This document shows positions 23,456 to 36,300 of a stretch of DNA of 64,000 nt, in pieces. Below the pieces are notes generated by a model. The model was given only the letters and a program-made list of their open reading frames with translations. It had not been told where the DNA came from and searched no databases. Every line of letters starts with the position of its first letter. The stretch's first letter is position 1. Source of the DNA: Chlamydoabsidia padenii (lineage: Eukaryota; Mucoromycota; Mucoromycetes; Mucorales; Cunninghamellaceae); NCBI GenBank assembly GCA_025330725.1, contig JAIWND010000018.1, positions 1-64,000 of the forward strand, given 5' to 3'. A program made the position numbers and the translations under genes.

Positions 23456-25351
23456 ATGTTGGTGACTGAATCGTTTCATGGTTTTATTGAAACAACGCAA
23501 GATGTCCTTCTCATCTTTGAAGGTTGTCGCCGTGGACTACTACCAAGAATATGTCGACGATTACAAGAAAGGGAACGGAAAATGATACGGTCTGGCTCTG
23601 TATTTGTATTTGACCAACGTGAATCAGGTAACATACATAGAAAAAAAAAGAAAAAAAAAAAAAGGTAAAAAGGGGTGGGGGTGGATTGAAACTAACTAAT
23701 AAATGATAATTTAAAAACTACTAGGTATAAAACGATGGACAGATGGTCGTGTTTGGAGTCCTTCTCGAATCCTTGGCAACTTTCTTATCTACCGTGAATT
23801 GGACAAACGAAACCCTGGGGATAAAAAAATGTCGATCTCATCTGCATCATCCATAGGATCGATGGACGAACGCCGCTATAGCTACAGCATTGAAAACGCC
23901 ACATCGCCTACTCCTTCACCAACATCAACTACAGCTGGCTCTGTGGATCGAAACCGTGATCGACAATTGGTGGGTAGTCTCTCGGATACTTACAAGTTTC
24001 GTCAAGATGGTCTAATCAAGAAGACGATGTCTATTATGGTGAATGGTGTATCTCAACATTTGATTTCTTATTATGATCCTCGTGATGTCCTTCAGCAGAA
24101 ATTGCGTACGCCTTCTTCGGTACCTGAATTAGCCAGTTTGGAAATCTCACCTGAACTCTTGGTCAAACAAAACTTTCGAATTCCTCCCATGGTGGAGCCT
24201 ACTTTTGATCATACTGCTGATGGGTTGGGTATGAATAGCAATAATAATAATAATAATGGGGGTACTGGTCCTTTGACTCCACCTGATTCCTTGTCGGGCT
24301 CTTTGCTTGGTAGGTGTATAAAAAAAGATCCTTTGTTTTTTATTGGTTTAGATCTATTTATCTCCGTCTATTATTTATTGGGTGGGGTATATTTATTAAC
24401 ACTCCTATCATTTATATTTGGTTTCAAGACCGACGTATGCACCCCTTGCGTAGTATGTCTTTAGGATCCGTGCGCCCTGATCTTCCTTTGGCTGCATCAC
24501 ATGCTGTTTATCCAACTTCTTACCAACAAGAACATACACATCGCCATCAACAACAACATCAACAATCTTTGGATCTAGTGAAACAAGAACAATCACCTAC
24601 TACATCTACCTTTGTCTATCATCCACCACCTCCTTTACCTGTCCCCAATAGTGTTTACAATACTTTCTCGGCAGTACCATCACCAACAAGCATGTCGTCA
24701 TCACCAAGCACTCCTATTCTATCTCCAGCTCGGGCTTCCTCCTTCCAACACCAACGCCACTATTCGACCTCTTCAGCCTCGTCCTCATCTTTATCATCTT
24801 CAGTCCCTCGTTATGATCCTCGACATTACAGTACAGATTATTCAACTTCACCTTCAACTCAACAACCTCCTTTCCAATCTCACCATTACCAACAACATCA
24901 ACATCAACAACATCATCAGCAAAATGTAGGTCAAATCCAATTAATGGCTGATGGTTATAATCAACATCATGATAGGGGGTCAATGAATCATTCACAACAT
25001 CAACAACAAGAAAATCATGCGGCGAATTTAGGGCAATTACTCAACCCAGTCCATCCTCTTCAACAAAACGATACAGCTCAACATAATAACAACAATCCTT
25101 TGGCACAATCCATCACCATGACTCACCCTTCTGCTTCTTATGCGGATTACTCATCAACAGGATATGATGGGAAGGAGACAAACACACAAGGATTTAGTAT
25201 GGCGGATGGAAATAATGGATCAGGTGGTAGTGGACTCGTACCCATGTCGCGTTATCCCATGACAAACCAACATTCTGCTCCTACTTTGGATTCTCTTTAT
25301 ACTCTGGATACTTCAGCGGGTAATGCGAATGGCTTCCAAACATACTACTAG
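23456..25351 (+). CDS. Gti1/Pac2 (WOPR-domain) transcription factor
   Basis: Exons 23456-23627, 23725-24309 and 24429-25351 give 559 residues. The WOPR domain is split by intron 1: GFIETTQDVLLIFEGCRRGL, then IRSGSVFVFDQRESGIKRWT and DGRVWSPSRILGNFLIYREL. The second WOPR half is recognisable at KFRQDGLIKKTMSIMVNG and HLISYYDPRDVLQQKL. The rest is a long Q/H/S-rich region rich in (CAA)n and (CAT)n, typical of activation domains. Family members (Wor1, Ryp1, Pac2, Gti1) are master regulators of morphology, conjugation or virulence. Which branch this belongs to cannot be told from the sequence alone. Confidence 0.93.
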
Positions 25352-26174
25352 TCCTCTTCCATCCTTTTATTATTACTATTATTATTATTATCTATAGTCT
25401 AGTTATCTATAGTCTAGTTATTTATAGTCTTTAGTTATCTGTACAACTCCTTTTGTTATTTGCTTTACTGTTTGATTATCTGCTCTTTCCCCTTTATTTA
25501 CCAATTTATTCACCCCAAGTTACCATTAAAATGTAAAATAGTATCATTAAACTAATAAAACATATTTATTTAGTATGAAAAGTTTGACAGTTGTGTGCCT
25601 TGTGTTTTTTTTAAGGTTGGCCCACGCTCGTGTGTTACCCTACCAATCAATGCCTGTTGTTTATGATTATAAAAAGCAATGTTGTTGTTTTTTTTGTCTT
25701 TTCCAAAGCACGGGTACTCATGGTTACTTTTTTTGATCCATATGGCTGGTTTCAGGTCCCGGTTGGCTGAGTGTCATGTGGAAAATAAATCGGACGATCA
25801 CTCTGTAATCAAAAACATTCAACGCTTGAACACGTAGCTTGACTTGTCCATGTTCATTCTATTGATCAAGGACTTGGTTTCTTATCAGGTTGTTTGCTGA
25901 TTCAATGGTTGATATTTTAAAGTGGGTATGCCTACACCTCACTTTTTTTTTTCACTATGACGGTATGATAATACCCTATCCAAGGATGTACTGTACATAT
26001 AAAGTGTCTTGCGGTTATGCAATATATAGTTTGAAATCAAACATGGAGCGGGTAGGTTGTCGATGTTCAAATCCCGACATGCGCATTTCCAATTTTTTTT
26101 TTTTTTTTTTTATAAAATCAAAACTCAACTATTTCCTCGCTTCTCCTTTTTATAAACCTAGCTCATGATACCCA
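25352..26174. other. Intergenic: upstream region of WDR59
   Basis: Begins with ATT/TATAGTC microsatellite-like 3' flank of the Gti1/Pac2 gene (AATAAA near 25554). GTTCAAATCCCG at 26065-26076 lies about 99 bases before the next ATG, and TTTCAGGTCCCGG at 25752-25764 is a weaker match. Poly-T at 26094-26111. Confidence 0.5.
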
Positions 26175-29100
26175 ATGTCAAATGAAAACGAACCAGAGGT
26201 CTCCGGGTCATCTGCCCATCAAGATACGGAAACCAGCGATAGCAATACTACGATAGGACAAGTAACATCACACCAAAGCCACAGTGAAAACGAGCAACAA
26301 TCAACCGCACCTTCCGAAGATAAACCAAGTCCTTACCACTCTGACTCTAGTAAAGAAGCAAGTCAAGTAGAAACCCCCAACTCTAGCTTGTCTATTACAA
26401 CAAGGACAAGCTCTATTATTCAACATACCAACAATAATGACATTCGACAATCATCTTTTGACAACACATCCTCTAATAAAAACATAACGCTGACGCCTTT
26501 GGATCAACAACAACGACAAGAAGATACCTTTTACCAATCTCTACAAATCAGGCTACTTCATTCAGTTGGCAGTATGAGTATTAGTCCTACTTGTCGTGAC
26601 GTTGTGTTGGCTGGGTAAGTAGAGTCCACTGGTATGGTTGTTTATGCTCACATACTTTTATATATAATAATAATCTAGTCGTCAAGGTTTGGTGATTATC
26701 GACTTGGAAAACCCATGGCTTATACCTCGTATTCTTCCTCATATGTCCAAATGGGAAGTGGCTGATGTCCAATGGAGTCCTTATGTGTCTCGCGAATCCT
26801 GGGTGGCATCAACAGTAAGTTGACTACCATCTTGACCAAAACGAATACAAACTCACCTTTTTTTACTATCTAGTCGAATCAAAAACTGTTGATCTGGAAT
26901 TTGAATTCTAGCTCTCAGGTAATTGAACATGCTCTCCCGGCACATACTCGTGCTATATCTGATATCAACTGGTCTCCTCATCATCCGGATATTGTTGCTA
27001 CTTGCTCGGTGGATACTTATGTGCGTGTATGGGATTTACGTTGTGCTGGCCAAAGTCAAGAAAGTCGAGATGATGATCATTATTATCGTCCTGCTAATTC
27101 TTTTACGCCCTGGAACGGTAATTGAATCAAAAAAGTGATGATGACGATGACGACTAATGGATGGTTTTTTTATTACATAGCTGCTGCCACACAAGTCAAG
27201 TTTAACTTTAAAAACGAATATTTAGTTGCCTCTGCTCATGATAAGGATGTCAAGATTTGGGATATGCGTGTAAGTGAAAAAAGATTCAACTTGAGGAAAA
27301 TGGCTAATTTGATCCTTGTCTTTATATGGAATTAGAAAGGTGCTGTGCCAATGACAAGCATCACTGCTCATTCTAAAAAGATCTATGGTATTGATTGGAG
27401 TAGACAAAATGATTATACTATAGTCACATGTAGTTTGGATAAACTTGTCAAGGTAACCACCCTCCCTCCCCCCAAACTCATACATAAATGATTGCATGAC
27501 AACTAACTCCATCCTATGTTTTGTTAATGATAGTATTGGAACATCCATTCTCCCGATGAAGCAGAAGAAACCATCATCACGAATTCTCCTGTTTGGCGCG
27601 CACGAAATACTCCATTTGGTGAAGGTGTACTGACTATGCCCCAGCGATCGGAATCTACTCTCTATCTCTATGGTCGTGCCACACCGGACGAACCTGTCCA
27701 TCTATTTGAAGGCCATACCGACACAGTGAAGGAATTTGTTTGGAGGTGGAAAGGTGGTCAAGCAAACAGTGACGGGGGTAAGTAACAAGTCGGATTTCAA
27801 GCTACATGTACTAATCCTTTTTATATTACTAGATGATCGAGAATTCCAATTGGTAACTTGGTCCAAGGATCAAAATCTACGATTATGGCCTGTTTCTGAA
27901 GAAATCACAAAGGTAATAAATGCATCTATAAAAATAAAAAATAAAAAAGGAATTTCCCCATATTCTAATCAGTAGTAGTAAATGTATTCTAAATCTACTT
28001 TTGATATAGGCGGTGGGTCATCAATCAAGCTCGAAAAAGACATGCTACCCAGTACCGTCGAATGCAATTGGGGCTGATGGATCTTATCACTCACACTCAT
28101 TCCAAGAAACACCTGTAGAAGATGAAGCCACTGACGAACGATCCCAATCTATTGCAGCAGCGGTGGCGCCTATTCGATTACTACCTGCCAACACACTCTC
28201 GGTAGCTTCCGGGAATGTCAATTACTCAACAAGCTACAACTTCCCATCCAACAATTACCGTGAACAAAAGTACACTATCAACCCGTTATTATGGATGCAG
28301 AATGTCAAAACAATTGTGCCGAATAACGAACTTAAAAAGGATTCATCGGCTGGGAACACATATCAATCTCTAGCAGAAGAATTATCCACAGTGCTCAACA
28401 AGTATGCTAGTGTTGGTGTCAAGACAGAAAAGGTAAATAGGTGAGGAGAGGGGGTTGAAATTGAATCGATTTAACTTTTTACTTTATTTATGAAATGCTT
28501 ACTAGGTCAACGCTGCCGCACGGACCTGCACCATCTCACTACATGGACCATGGCTTGAATCTGGAACTGCCTTTTTACGTATCACCATTCGATTTGGCCC
28601 ACAATATCCCGACAACAGTCCTCCAGAATTCGACATTCAAAAGAATAGCATGATATCGATCTATTACCGAACTCACATGGCCCAAGATCTCAGCGCATTG
28701 GCAGCAAACTATACCTCTCAAAAACGGTGGTGCTTGGAACCTTGTATTCGGTATTTATTGGGTGAAACCATGCAAGAGGATGAACCTGGCTTTACATCAA
28801 GTAATAACACGAATGGTGTGGGATTACTATCATCATCTCTATCAGCAGGCACAACTCAGCAGGAACAATCTCATACCAATAAAACTAACACAGATCCATC
28901 TACAGCATCTAATGCCATATCTAGAAAGTCAGCACTCTATGGAGCAGACTCTGATGAAATTGAAGGAGCACCGATCAACAACAAAGAAGGGACTATCAAC
29001 ACCACCAACTATGTCAACAACTGGAATGGAACCACAGCCGAAGGTGATTCTGATGACGAAATATTTGTTGGTCCTTCTTTTATGGGTGGTTATGGAATGA

Positions 29101-31714
29101 ATAATGGAAAACGCGGAAGTCTACAAAGCGAAAGGGGTATTGTTTTAGACTTGTCCTCGAAACACTCTACGGATGAAAAGGTGCCCTTTCCTCGACTATG
29201 TGGTGCTGTTTTTTCTGGCAGCGGTAAGTTGACAAGTTGATCTTCACACTTGATTAACATGTACACATGCTTCCTTCTAACTCGTTCTTTTTTATTTTTT
29301 ATTTTTTATTTTTTTTATTTTTTTTGTCTCCTTGGTAGGCCAACTAACATGCTTCTTCTCTACTTTACGATTACGAGATCCTAATCGATCGGCGGCCAAC
29401 AAGTCGGAAACTAAAACAACTAAACAAGAAACAAGTCCATCTAGTAACACAAGTAATGGGGAATACTTTGAACATACTTATCAAGACTTTTACAAGCATC
29501 CCAAATCCTATGAACAATTTGAAGAATACAAGGAAATTGCCGCCATGTCTCGTCAAGGTCGTAATGCTACAGTGATGGTGGGCTCTGGTGGTGCATTTGG
29601 AGAATATACTTATGATGATCCTGATGATATTGACGATGGTTTGACCAATATGGCATCGATCTACTTTAAACCTGATGTAAGTTTTAAATATGTGTATAGA
29701 TGGGACAAGAATGTAGATTAACCTGATTTTCTTTTTTTTCGGCTGGGTGGGGGGGGAACATAGGGTTCGGTATTGGACAACTCTATGACAAGCGAGGATC
29801 ACTTGCTATATCATGGTGCCAAATCGGATCGAATCACTCACAATGTCATGATTGCTGACTTTTCGGAAATGCTTCCCTTTAGTCCTTGGTTGGCCAAAGA
29901 ATTCATGTAGGTCTTAAAAAAAAAAAAGAAAACCTCATCACATCAAGTCTAATCCTCCCCTTTTTATTTAGCCTTCTTCCAGACAATCCTATGAAAGCCT
30001 GTCTTCACAATTCACAAGCATCCAAGACCCACGAACGGGATGATTTGGTACAGATATGGAACATCTCGATGGAAATTATACGTGAATGTGTACCTTTGGA
30101 TATTCCCGATCAGCAAGATCTTGTTGATGATCTACTTTTAAACCGACGGCCTGACCTACAACCTCTTCCAACAGATCCTATATGGTTACATGACTCAAAG
30201 GTGGCGGAAATCAATTCTATTCTTGGCCATCAAGCATTCACTCGACTTTTGGCCGACATCAATGGCACAAAAGACAAGACACCCAATGAAGAAACTACTT
30301 TACAGACACTGGAATATCTACCGAAACGGCGTGTACGATGGGGTTCTCATCCTTTAGGGCAACGATTGGTGGATAATATGCAAGTCGATTTACACTCAAT
30401 GTCTTTTAGACACCTAAAAACTAATACTATTTTCTCTTTTTTTATTGTAGGTTGCAACATTTTATGCGTGCTGGCGATATTCAAATGAGTGCGTTGCTTA
30501 CTTGTATATTCCATGATACCTATATTCCAATGCATGATCTTCCTCGACAGGATCTCAAGATGCATCGGTCATGGGGTAGTTTAGCTCGCAGTCAATCTCG
30601 GTCTGGTGGTATCAGTGGCGATGAACCCAAATCTTCTACTGTGGATTACTTTTCGATGAAAAAAACCAAACAAGTCATGCATCGTACAAACTCTGGTCCT
30701 AATCTAAATGTGGGTCCTCAAGTAAATCGAAACAGCAGCCATGTCCAACTCAGTCAATCCTATGGAACAAAGGGGGTCAACTTTTTATCTTACTTTTGGG
30801 ACAATGATCGACGGACACCGCCATCGCTCAACGAGAAATCACCAATGACTGAAACTCCGACAGACATGGACGACACCACTGCTTTGACATCACCCAACAC
30901 TCGAAACAACAAGATATCCAACCGAATGACCACTCGTAACCAACCCTGGATGTCAATGTACTCTGGAGTGAAAATACCCAGCAACACAGCACCCGGCATA
31001 CGACCGACTATTGTCAGCAGTCTTAGCTCCCACGGCACCTCATGCTTGTCCACACCACCACCTCTACTCACCAGTCCTAGCGTTGTAGGTTCTCGGGTCA
31101 GCACACCTCTCTTACCACCCGGCTCTCTTCCTCTCTCCACACCCAACGTGTTGCCGCTTGGACCGGTGACAGTGGCCAATAAAGAAGGCGAAGTACTGGC
31201 AACAGACGAACTCTCGATCGAATACACCAATGTGGAATGGTTTGACATGGAAAAGCTATTTGTATACAACCAAACACCTCTTTTACCCATCAACAAGAGC
31301 GGGCAGCACGATGTTGCTCGATGGCAGTATTCCGATCTCCTCTTCCGAAACGACTTGTTGGCTCAACGTGCTGAGGTACTCAAATTCATCAGCAATCGAC
31401 CTACTCCCTCAAGTACGACGACAATGACCAGCAAAGAACGAACAATGGAACTACAGGTGCGGTGCTACATTTGTGAATCTGAAGTGGCAGGCTCCGATCG
31501 AATGTGCTATCAATGTAGGAAAATCCGAACTCAAATCAAGTGCACGATCTGTCATCAACTGGTGAAAGGTTTGGTCAACTTTTGTATAAAGTGTCGACAT
31601 GGGGGTCATAGCCGGCATCTCAAGGAATGGTTCCAGATTGAAGAGGTGTGTCCTACTGGTTGTGGCTGTCGCTGCTTGGTGGAAACATTGGACTTTGGAA
31701 CTACTGTATTATAA
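26175..31714 (+). CDS. WDR59: WDR59 / Sea3-like subunit of the GATOR2 (SEACAT) complex
   Basis: Thirteen exons (26175-26614, 26679-26814, 26874-27117, 27181-27269, 27336-27452, 27534-27777, 27833-27912, 28010-28432, 28506-29223, 29339-29676, 29764-29906, 29972-30379, 30451-31714) give 1,547 residues. A Ser/Thr/Asn-rich N-terminus leads into WD repeats (VRVWDLR, VKIWDMR, VKYWNI, LRLWPV). An RWD domain follows (about residues 565-680, FLRITIRFGPQYPDNSPPEF), and a C-terminal zinc RING (CYICESEVAGSDRMCYQCRK onward). That order defines WDR59/Sea3, a vacuolar/lysosomal scaffold that activates TORC1 in response to amino acids. Intron 12 has a GC donor (AT|GCAAGT). A promoter motif lies 99 bases upstream. 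Confidence 0.94.
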
Positions 31715-32312
31715 TAGATATCATCCCTTTCCCTTCTTTATTATTACTAGTACTACTATTATCATTATTCATATCACCATCTTATTATTCTATCCGGTTA
31801 CCTTCTTTGTATATAGATCAACACAATAAAATAATTTTTTTTTTTTTAAAAATTTATGCATCTTGTCTTTTTTTTTCGGTATTTGAACCCCGCCATTCGT
31901 GCATGAGGGTCCTCGGGCATAGTTTGGACCAGTGGTTCTTTATCAACTATTGCAATCCGTAACAAAAAGAGTTGAACGCTTCAGGAATCAACAGGTACAC
32001 CACTGCTGAGCCATTTGCGGGGATTGAAAAGAATACTCGTGAAACCGACGCATTAAACTTTTGTATATGGTTTTCATTGGCTCATCTGAGAATATGGCTC
32101 GACAGGGCGAGTAGCTTCCCAAATAAGGTTTGTTTCAAATCGAATTTCATTGGTTGAAACGACAAGTGGGACATTGTCTTTGAAATTCCCGCTCTTTCTT
32201 CTTTTTTTTTTTTTTTTTTTTTATATCCCGAACTTTTTATTTTTATTTTTTATATATACTTTTTGTTCTTTCTCTTCTTCCCCTTTTTGATTCCCTCCAT
32301 CTCTTTCTTATC
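31715..32312. other. Intergenic: upstream region of the RasGEF gene
   Basis: AATAAA near 31826 ends the WDR59 transcript. TTTGAAATTCCCGC at 32179-32192 is about 120 bases before the RasGEF ATG; ATTTGAACCCCGCC at 31881-31894 is another match. Poly-T run at about 32200-32222. Confidence 0.5.
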
Positions 32313-34914
32313 ATGGAAGAAGTTGAATCTTCTCTCACTCTTGCCAATCAACTGGAAGAGAAAGGACAAGTCAAGGTAATGAAACTAGTACAAATGGTTG
32401 GGTCTTCTACTGCTTTTTGTTGAACTAAACCATGTTCCTTCTCTTAATTCCACAGGATGCTTACACAGCTTATATCACTTTGACTGAAGCTTCTTTATCT
32501 TACCTCAAAGATATCAAGTTTATTCAATCTTGTAAGTACATTATGAATATACTTTGCTATACCATACACCATTCACTCATCTAAACCTTTTTTAAACACT
32601 TTATTAGCTATTATATCCCAACCAAAACAATATGCAACATTGATATCAATAGCTCGAACTTGTTTATCTCATTTGGAACACATTATCGAAACACATTCAC
32701 CAGGTGCACCAACAAGAATACCAACTCAACATACCGGAGACTCGACAAAATTCCCAAAGCCGCCTTTGCCGCCAAAACCTTCTAGGATTCAAAATAAACC
32801 ATTCTTACCACCAAAACCTTCTCGTGGCATGGTGTCTAGGCCCTCTTCACCCACCAGTGACGAACATTTGCAGGGTAAGTGCACCTTGTCTTCTTTATGT
32901 TATGTAATCAAATATGCTGATTCACGTGTTTTTAATATATCATTATCATCTAGACAAATCTTCGGAACAACAACAACAACTATCACCAAAAGAACCAGTA
33001 ACAAGACCAAGACCACCTATACCAGCCACTTCAATCAATACAACATCAAGACCTTATAGCTTGCCATCTCTTGATCATCATCACTCACAAAGATCTCGAC
33101 CTTTTACAGAAGTACGACTACCAGATGAAGACGATACACTCTTGGTCTCTGATGGGGAAGTGGATCCAACACATCTAGTACCAGCTCAAACCAATGTCGA
33201 CAGTCTCAATTCACCAACTTTATCGGGACAAATCTCTTCCGACCATGTCCCTTTGATTCCAGCTCCTCCTTTGTTGACAACCCATCGTATCTTACAAACA
33301 AAATTGGATGGTTTGGAAATGGCACTAAAGGACACTAAAACTCGAAAACAACAACTGCAAGATAATCATGCCCCTTATGCACTGGACTCAATGACGGAAG
33401 ATGACATCAACTATCGAATCCTCCAATATTCTCGACAAGTGGCCGATACCAAGCAAACTCTCAACCGTGTCCGAACCATCTATATGAGTGCCGCCACCAT
33501 TCCGACCATCATGCACTTTAAGGCTCATATCACCGCTTATCAAGTCACACAAATAGAAGCTGCCATCTTCAACGCCATCCCACCTTCAGCACTTTTGTCA
33601 CATTCAGCAAAGGATCCACATCCTCGGGTGGTAGCTTCCACCGACTTTTTTAACTATATCACTCGACTCATCGAACATTCCATCCTCTTTCCTCAGGAAG
33701 CTTCTGCTCGGGCACAACTCATACATTATTGGATCAAGGTGGCCTCACGATGTTTGGAACTCAACAATTATCAAACGTTAAAAGCTATCGTCTCGGCACT
33801 CGGCACACCACCCGTAGATCGGCTTCGACGGACATGGGCATATATACCAAAGAAAAGCGTCACCAAATTGGAATCACTCAGCGAACTCATGTCGGAAACA
33901 GATAACTATGGTCGATATCGGGAACAAATGGGAATGGTCAATACCACCGTGGTCAATGGCAAATCTGTGGCTCAAATCCGTGCTGAACATTATACAAAAC
34001 CGACTATCCCTTTCTTGGGCACCATCATACACGACATTACATACCTCATGGCTGCCTTCAAATCATCTTCACCTACAACAGCTACAATCACAACACCAGA
34101 TATGGATCCTAGAATACATGACATCCTCGACATGATGCGGCGTTTCCAACAAGGGCCCAAGTATCCAACATGTCTACCTGGGACATACAACAAGGCGCAC
34201 CAGAAACATCACTTTCGACCGGTCATCTCTAATGCACTTCATCGTGGGGCGTCAGGTATTGGGCGGATCAGTTCGAACGGTATCTTTGGTTTTGGTGGTA
34301 ACAACAACAACAACAATAACAATAGCAACAATGGACGAGAAAGTAGCGGCAGTAGTATAATCAACGGAATAGGTGGTGCCGATGATGACGACGGTGATGA
34401 AACGGATGACGGTAGCACGATCGAAGGACAACAAGAAATGGTGACTCAATATCTTTTGATGCGACCTTGGGTGAATCAAGATACAGTGGATCAACTTAGT
34501 CTGCTACGTGAACCTCCTCGACAAAAGAATACCAGCATCAATAGTAATGGGCATCGTAGTAGTAATGGTGCACAAACCACCTCTATTCCCTCGACAACAA
34601 TGATGCGGAACAGCAATGTCTCTCTCAGCAGTGGTGGTAGTCTATCCAGTCGACCCACAAGTATAGAAGATGAACGTCTCTCGGAGGAATACACACGAAA
34701 TAACTTTTGGCCATTCAGAAAAAGTGTCGATCAAACTCGGCCAATGACTTTACATGATCTGTCTTCTACCACACCACCTACTTCTTCACCTCTCTCAGCA
34801 CCAGTTGTACCACCTCGACCTCCGAATATCGTGAAATCTGCACCAAACAACAATGATGATTTCAAGACATTGTTTTCTCAACGCATGGCCCGGGTGGCGA
34901 CTGATGCCAATTGA
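32313..34914 (+). CDS. Ras guanine-nucleotide exchange factor with MIT-like N-terminus
   Basis: Exons 32313-32375, 32456-32531, 32608-32874 and 32954-34914 give 788 residues. Residues 1-70 (LANQLEEKGQVKDAYTAYIT, then LSYLKDIKF) look like an MIT/USP8-type three-helix bundle. A Pro-rich linker with PPLPPKPSR and PFLPPKPSR follows, possible SH3-binding sites. After a short coiled coil, residues about 322-510 form a Cdc25-type RasGEF domain. Its conserved blocks are AYQVTQIEAAIFNAIPPSAL, CLELNNYQTLKAIVSALG, PVDRLRRTW and PFLGTIIHDITY. It should load GTP onto a Ras-family protein. The usual N-terminal REM motif is only faintly visible. The C-terminus is Asn/Ser-rich. A promoter motif lies 120 bases upstream. 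Confidence 0.9.
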
Positions 34915-35112
34915 ACCCCCCTTCCCCTTTGGTAGTAGTATAGACATAGTTTTAACTAGTTCAGTTCCCCCTCCTCTCCTTTATCATCTCTTGTCAAACA
35001 AACAGAATAAATATTATTAAAAAAAAAAAGCCCACTTTGTGTGTACATCTTTGTTAACAATAAAAACGTCTCCATTTAATTTGATTGTTTATTATTATAA
35101 TCTTTGGTTTGG

Positions 35113-35487
35113 TCAAACTTCTTCCTGTGATGATGATGTATTCTTATTTTTGATCTCAATTCCTGTCACTTTGGAAGACACATTCTCACCGACTTTCATC
35201 ACCAAGGTAACGTTTTCACCAAGCTGATCGTCGGGAATTCGGATCTGGGCGGCACCCTTATCGAGGCTAACATTATGCACGGCTTGATTTCCCAAATACA
35301 AAGTGGTGGAGTTGGTCTTGGTTTTGTTTCCATCGTCAGGATTCACGCCTGTATCATTCGAGGTGTTCCATCGCACCATGTAAGACGAGCCGGCTTCATA
35401 CGTCGTGCCCGGTGTTGGCTCACTGATCGATATGGCTTGTACGCCGATCATCAATGCTACTCCGATGAATGATAATGTCAATTTCAT
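35113..35487 (-). CDS. Small secreted Kre9/Knh1-like Ser-Thr-rich protein
   Basis: A single exon of 124 residues. The ATG at 35487 is chosen because it starts a clear signal peptide (MKLTLSFIGVALMIGVQA), while the longer open frame upstream lies in 5' flank. The mature part has ISEPTPGTTYEAGSSYMVRW and TLVMKVGENVSSKVTGIEI, the single beta-sandwich of the Kre9/Knh1 family (Ser-Thr-rich glycosyl-phosphatidyl-inositol type), with five or more N-glycosylation sequons. Such proteins work in the wall or secretory route. No C-terminal GPI signal is seen; it ends in a polar SSSQEEV. An AAAATCCCG motif lies about 91 bases upstream. Confidence 0.85.
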   Translation of the reverse strand: MKLTLSFIGVALMIGVQAISISEPTPGTTYEAGSSYMVRWNTSNDTGVNPDDGNKTKTNSTTLYLGNQAVHNVSLDKGAAQIRIPDDQLGENVTLVMKVGENVSSKVTGIEIKNKNTSSSQEEV

Positions 35488-36300
35488 AACGTTGTGTTTT
35501 GTTAAATGACTGAAATGGTTCATTAGGGGTTTATATATCTTTTTTTTTGTTTCCTGCATGACACCTGTCAAATCGGAATTAAAATCCCGATTACAGCGAT
35601 CCTTGTTTTTCGTTGGAAAGGTTTCGAATACCATGGATCTTTGTATCATACCCTGTTAAAAAAGTTTTTTTTTTGTGAAAGATAGCATGATTTACATGTA
35701 TGAAAGTGCATTGGCCCAGTGGAGAAAAAAAAAAAAAAGTAATGGGTTCTTTATCAATGATCTGCAAAACTGCCAGCGGAGTTGGTCATAGTTCCCCAAG
35801 ACCTTTTTTTTTTTTTTTTCCTCCCTCTTTGCTATTTCACACCCGTCATTGATCATGGAAGAGGTATGTTCTTATTGCCTTCTTGTCTTGAGGATTCTAC
35901 TCAAAGGACTAGCCATCGTTAATGTTAGTACCGCCCATGGACAAAAACAAAACAATGACCTAGTGGTACAAAAAATGGTATTGTAGGTGCCTTCATTCCT
36001 TCTTTGGATTCCTTATTTTCTGACTTTGAATTTTTCCTGCGCTCCTTTTTGTTTCGCATAATGCACGTTAATTTGAATGATCCAACAAAAGACATTGCAA
36101 ATTCATAATCAACCATAGTGATGATACATTCATTTCTTTTTTCAAACAACAGTAATTTGCATCTTGTCTAGAACTCAGGCATCACGAAGATTTTCTGGTT
36201 ACACATCCTTTTTAGGATTGGCGGCACTTGAAAATGGCACTAGATAAATAAGATTTTTTTAAATTGAGCTGTGGCCCTTTCTCCATTCACCTCACATGCC
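35488..36300. other. Divergent promoter region, Kre9-like / Slm1-like
   Basis: ATTAAAATCCCGAT at 35578-35591 is about 91 bases from the Kre9-like ATG; GCGGCACTTGAAAA at 36221-36234 is about 67 bases from the Slm1-like ATG. Poly-A near 35726 and poly-T near 35803. An ATGGAAGAG|GTATGT at 35855 imitates a first exon, but no acceptor joins it in frame. Confidence 0.5.

Noticed and set aside
30380..30450. Reading straight through the WDR59 GC-AG intron
   Set aside because: The frame meets a stop within the intron, while splicing AT|GCAAGT...TTGTAG restores the family-conserved LVDNMLQHFMRAGD.
35855..35863. ATGGAAGAG followed by GTATGT as first exon of the Slm1-like gene
   Set aside because: No acceptor before 36301 joins it in frame; the downstream ATG has a promoter motif at a normal distance.
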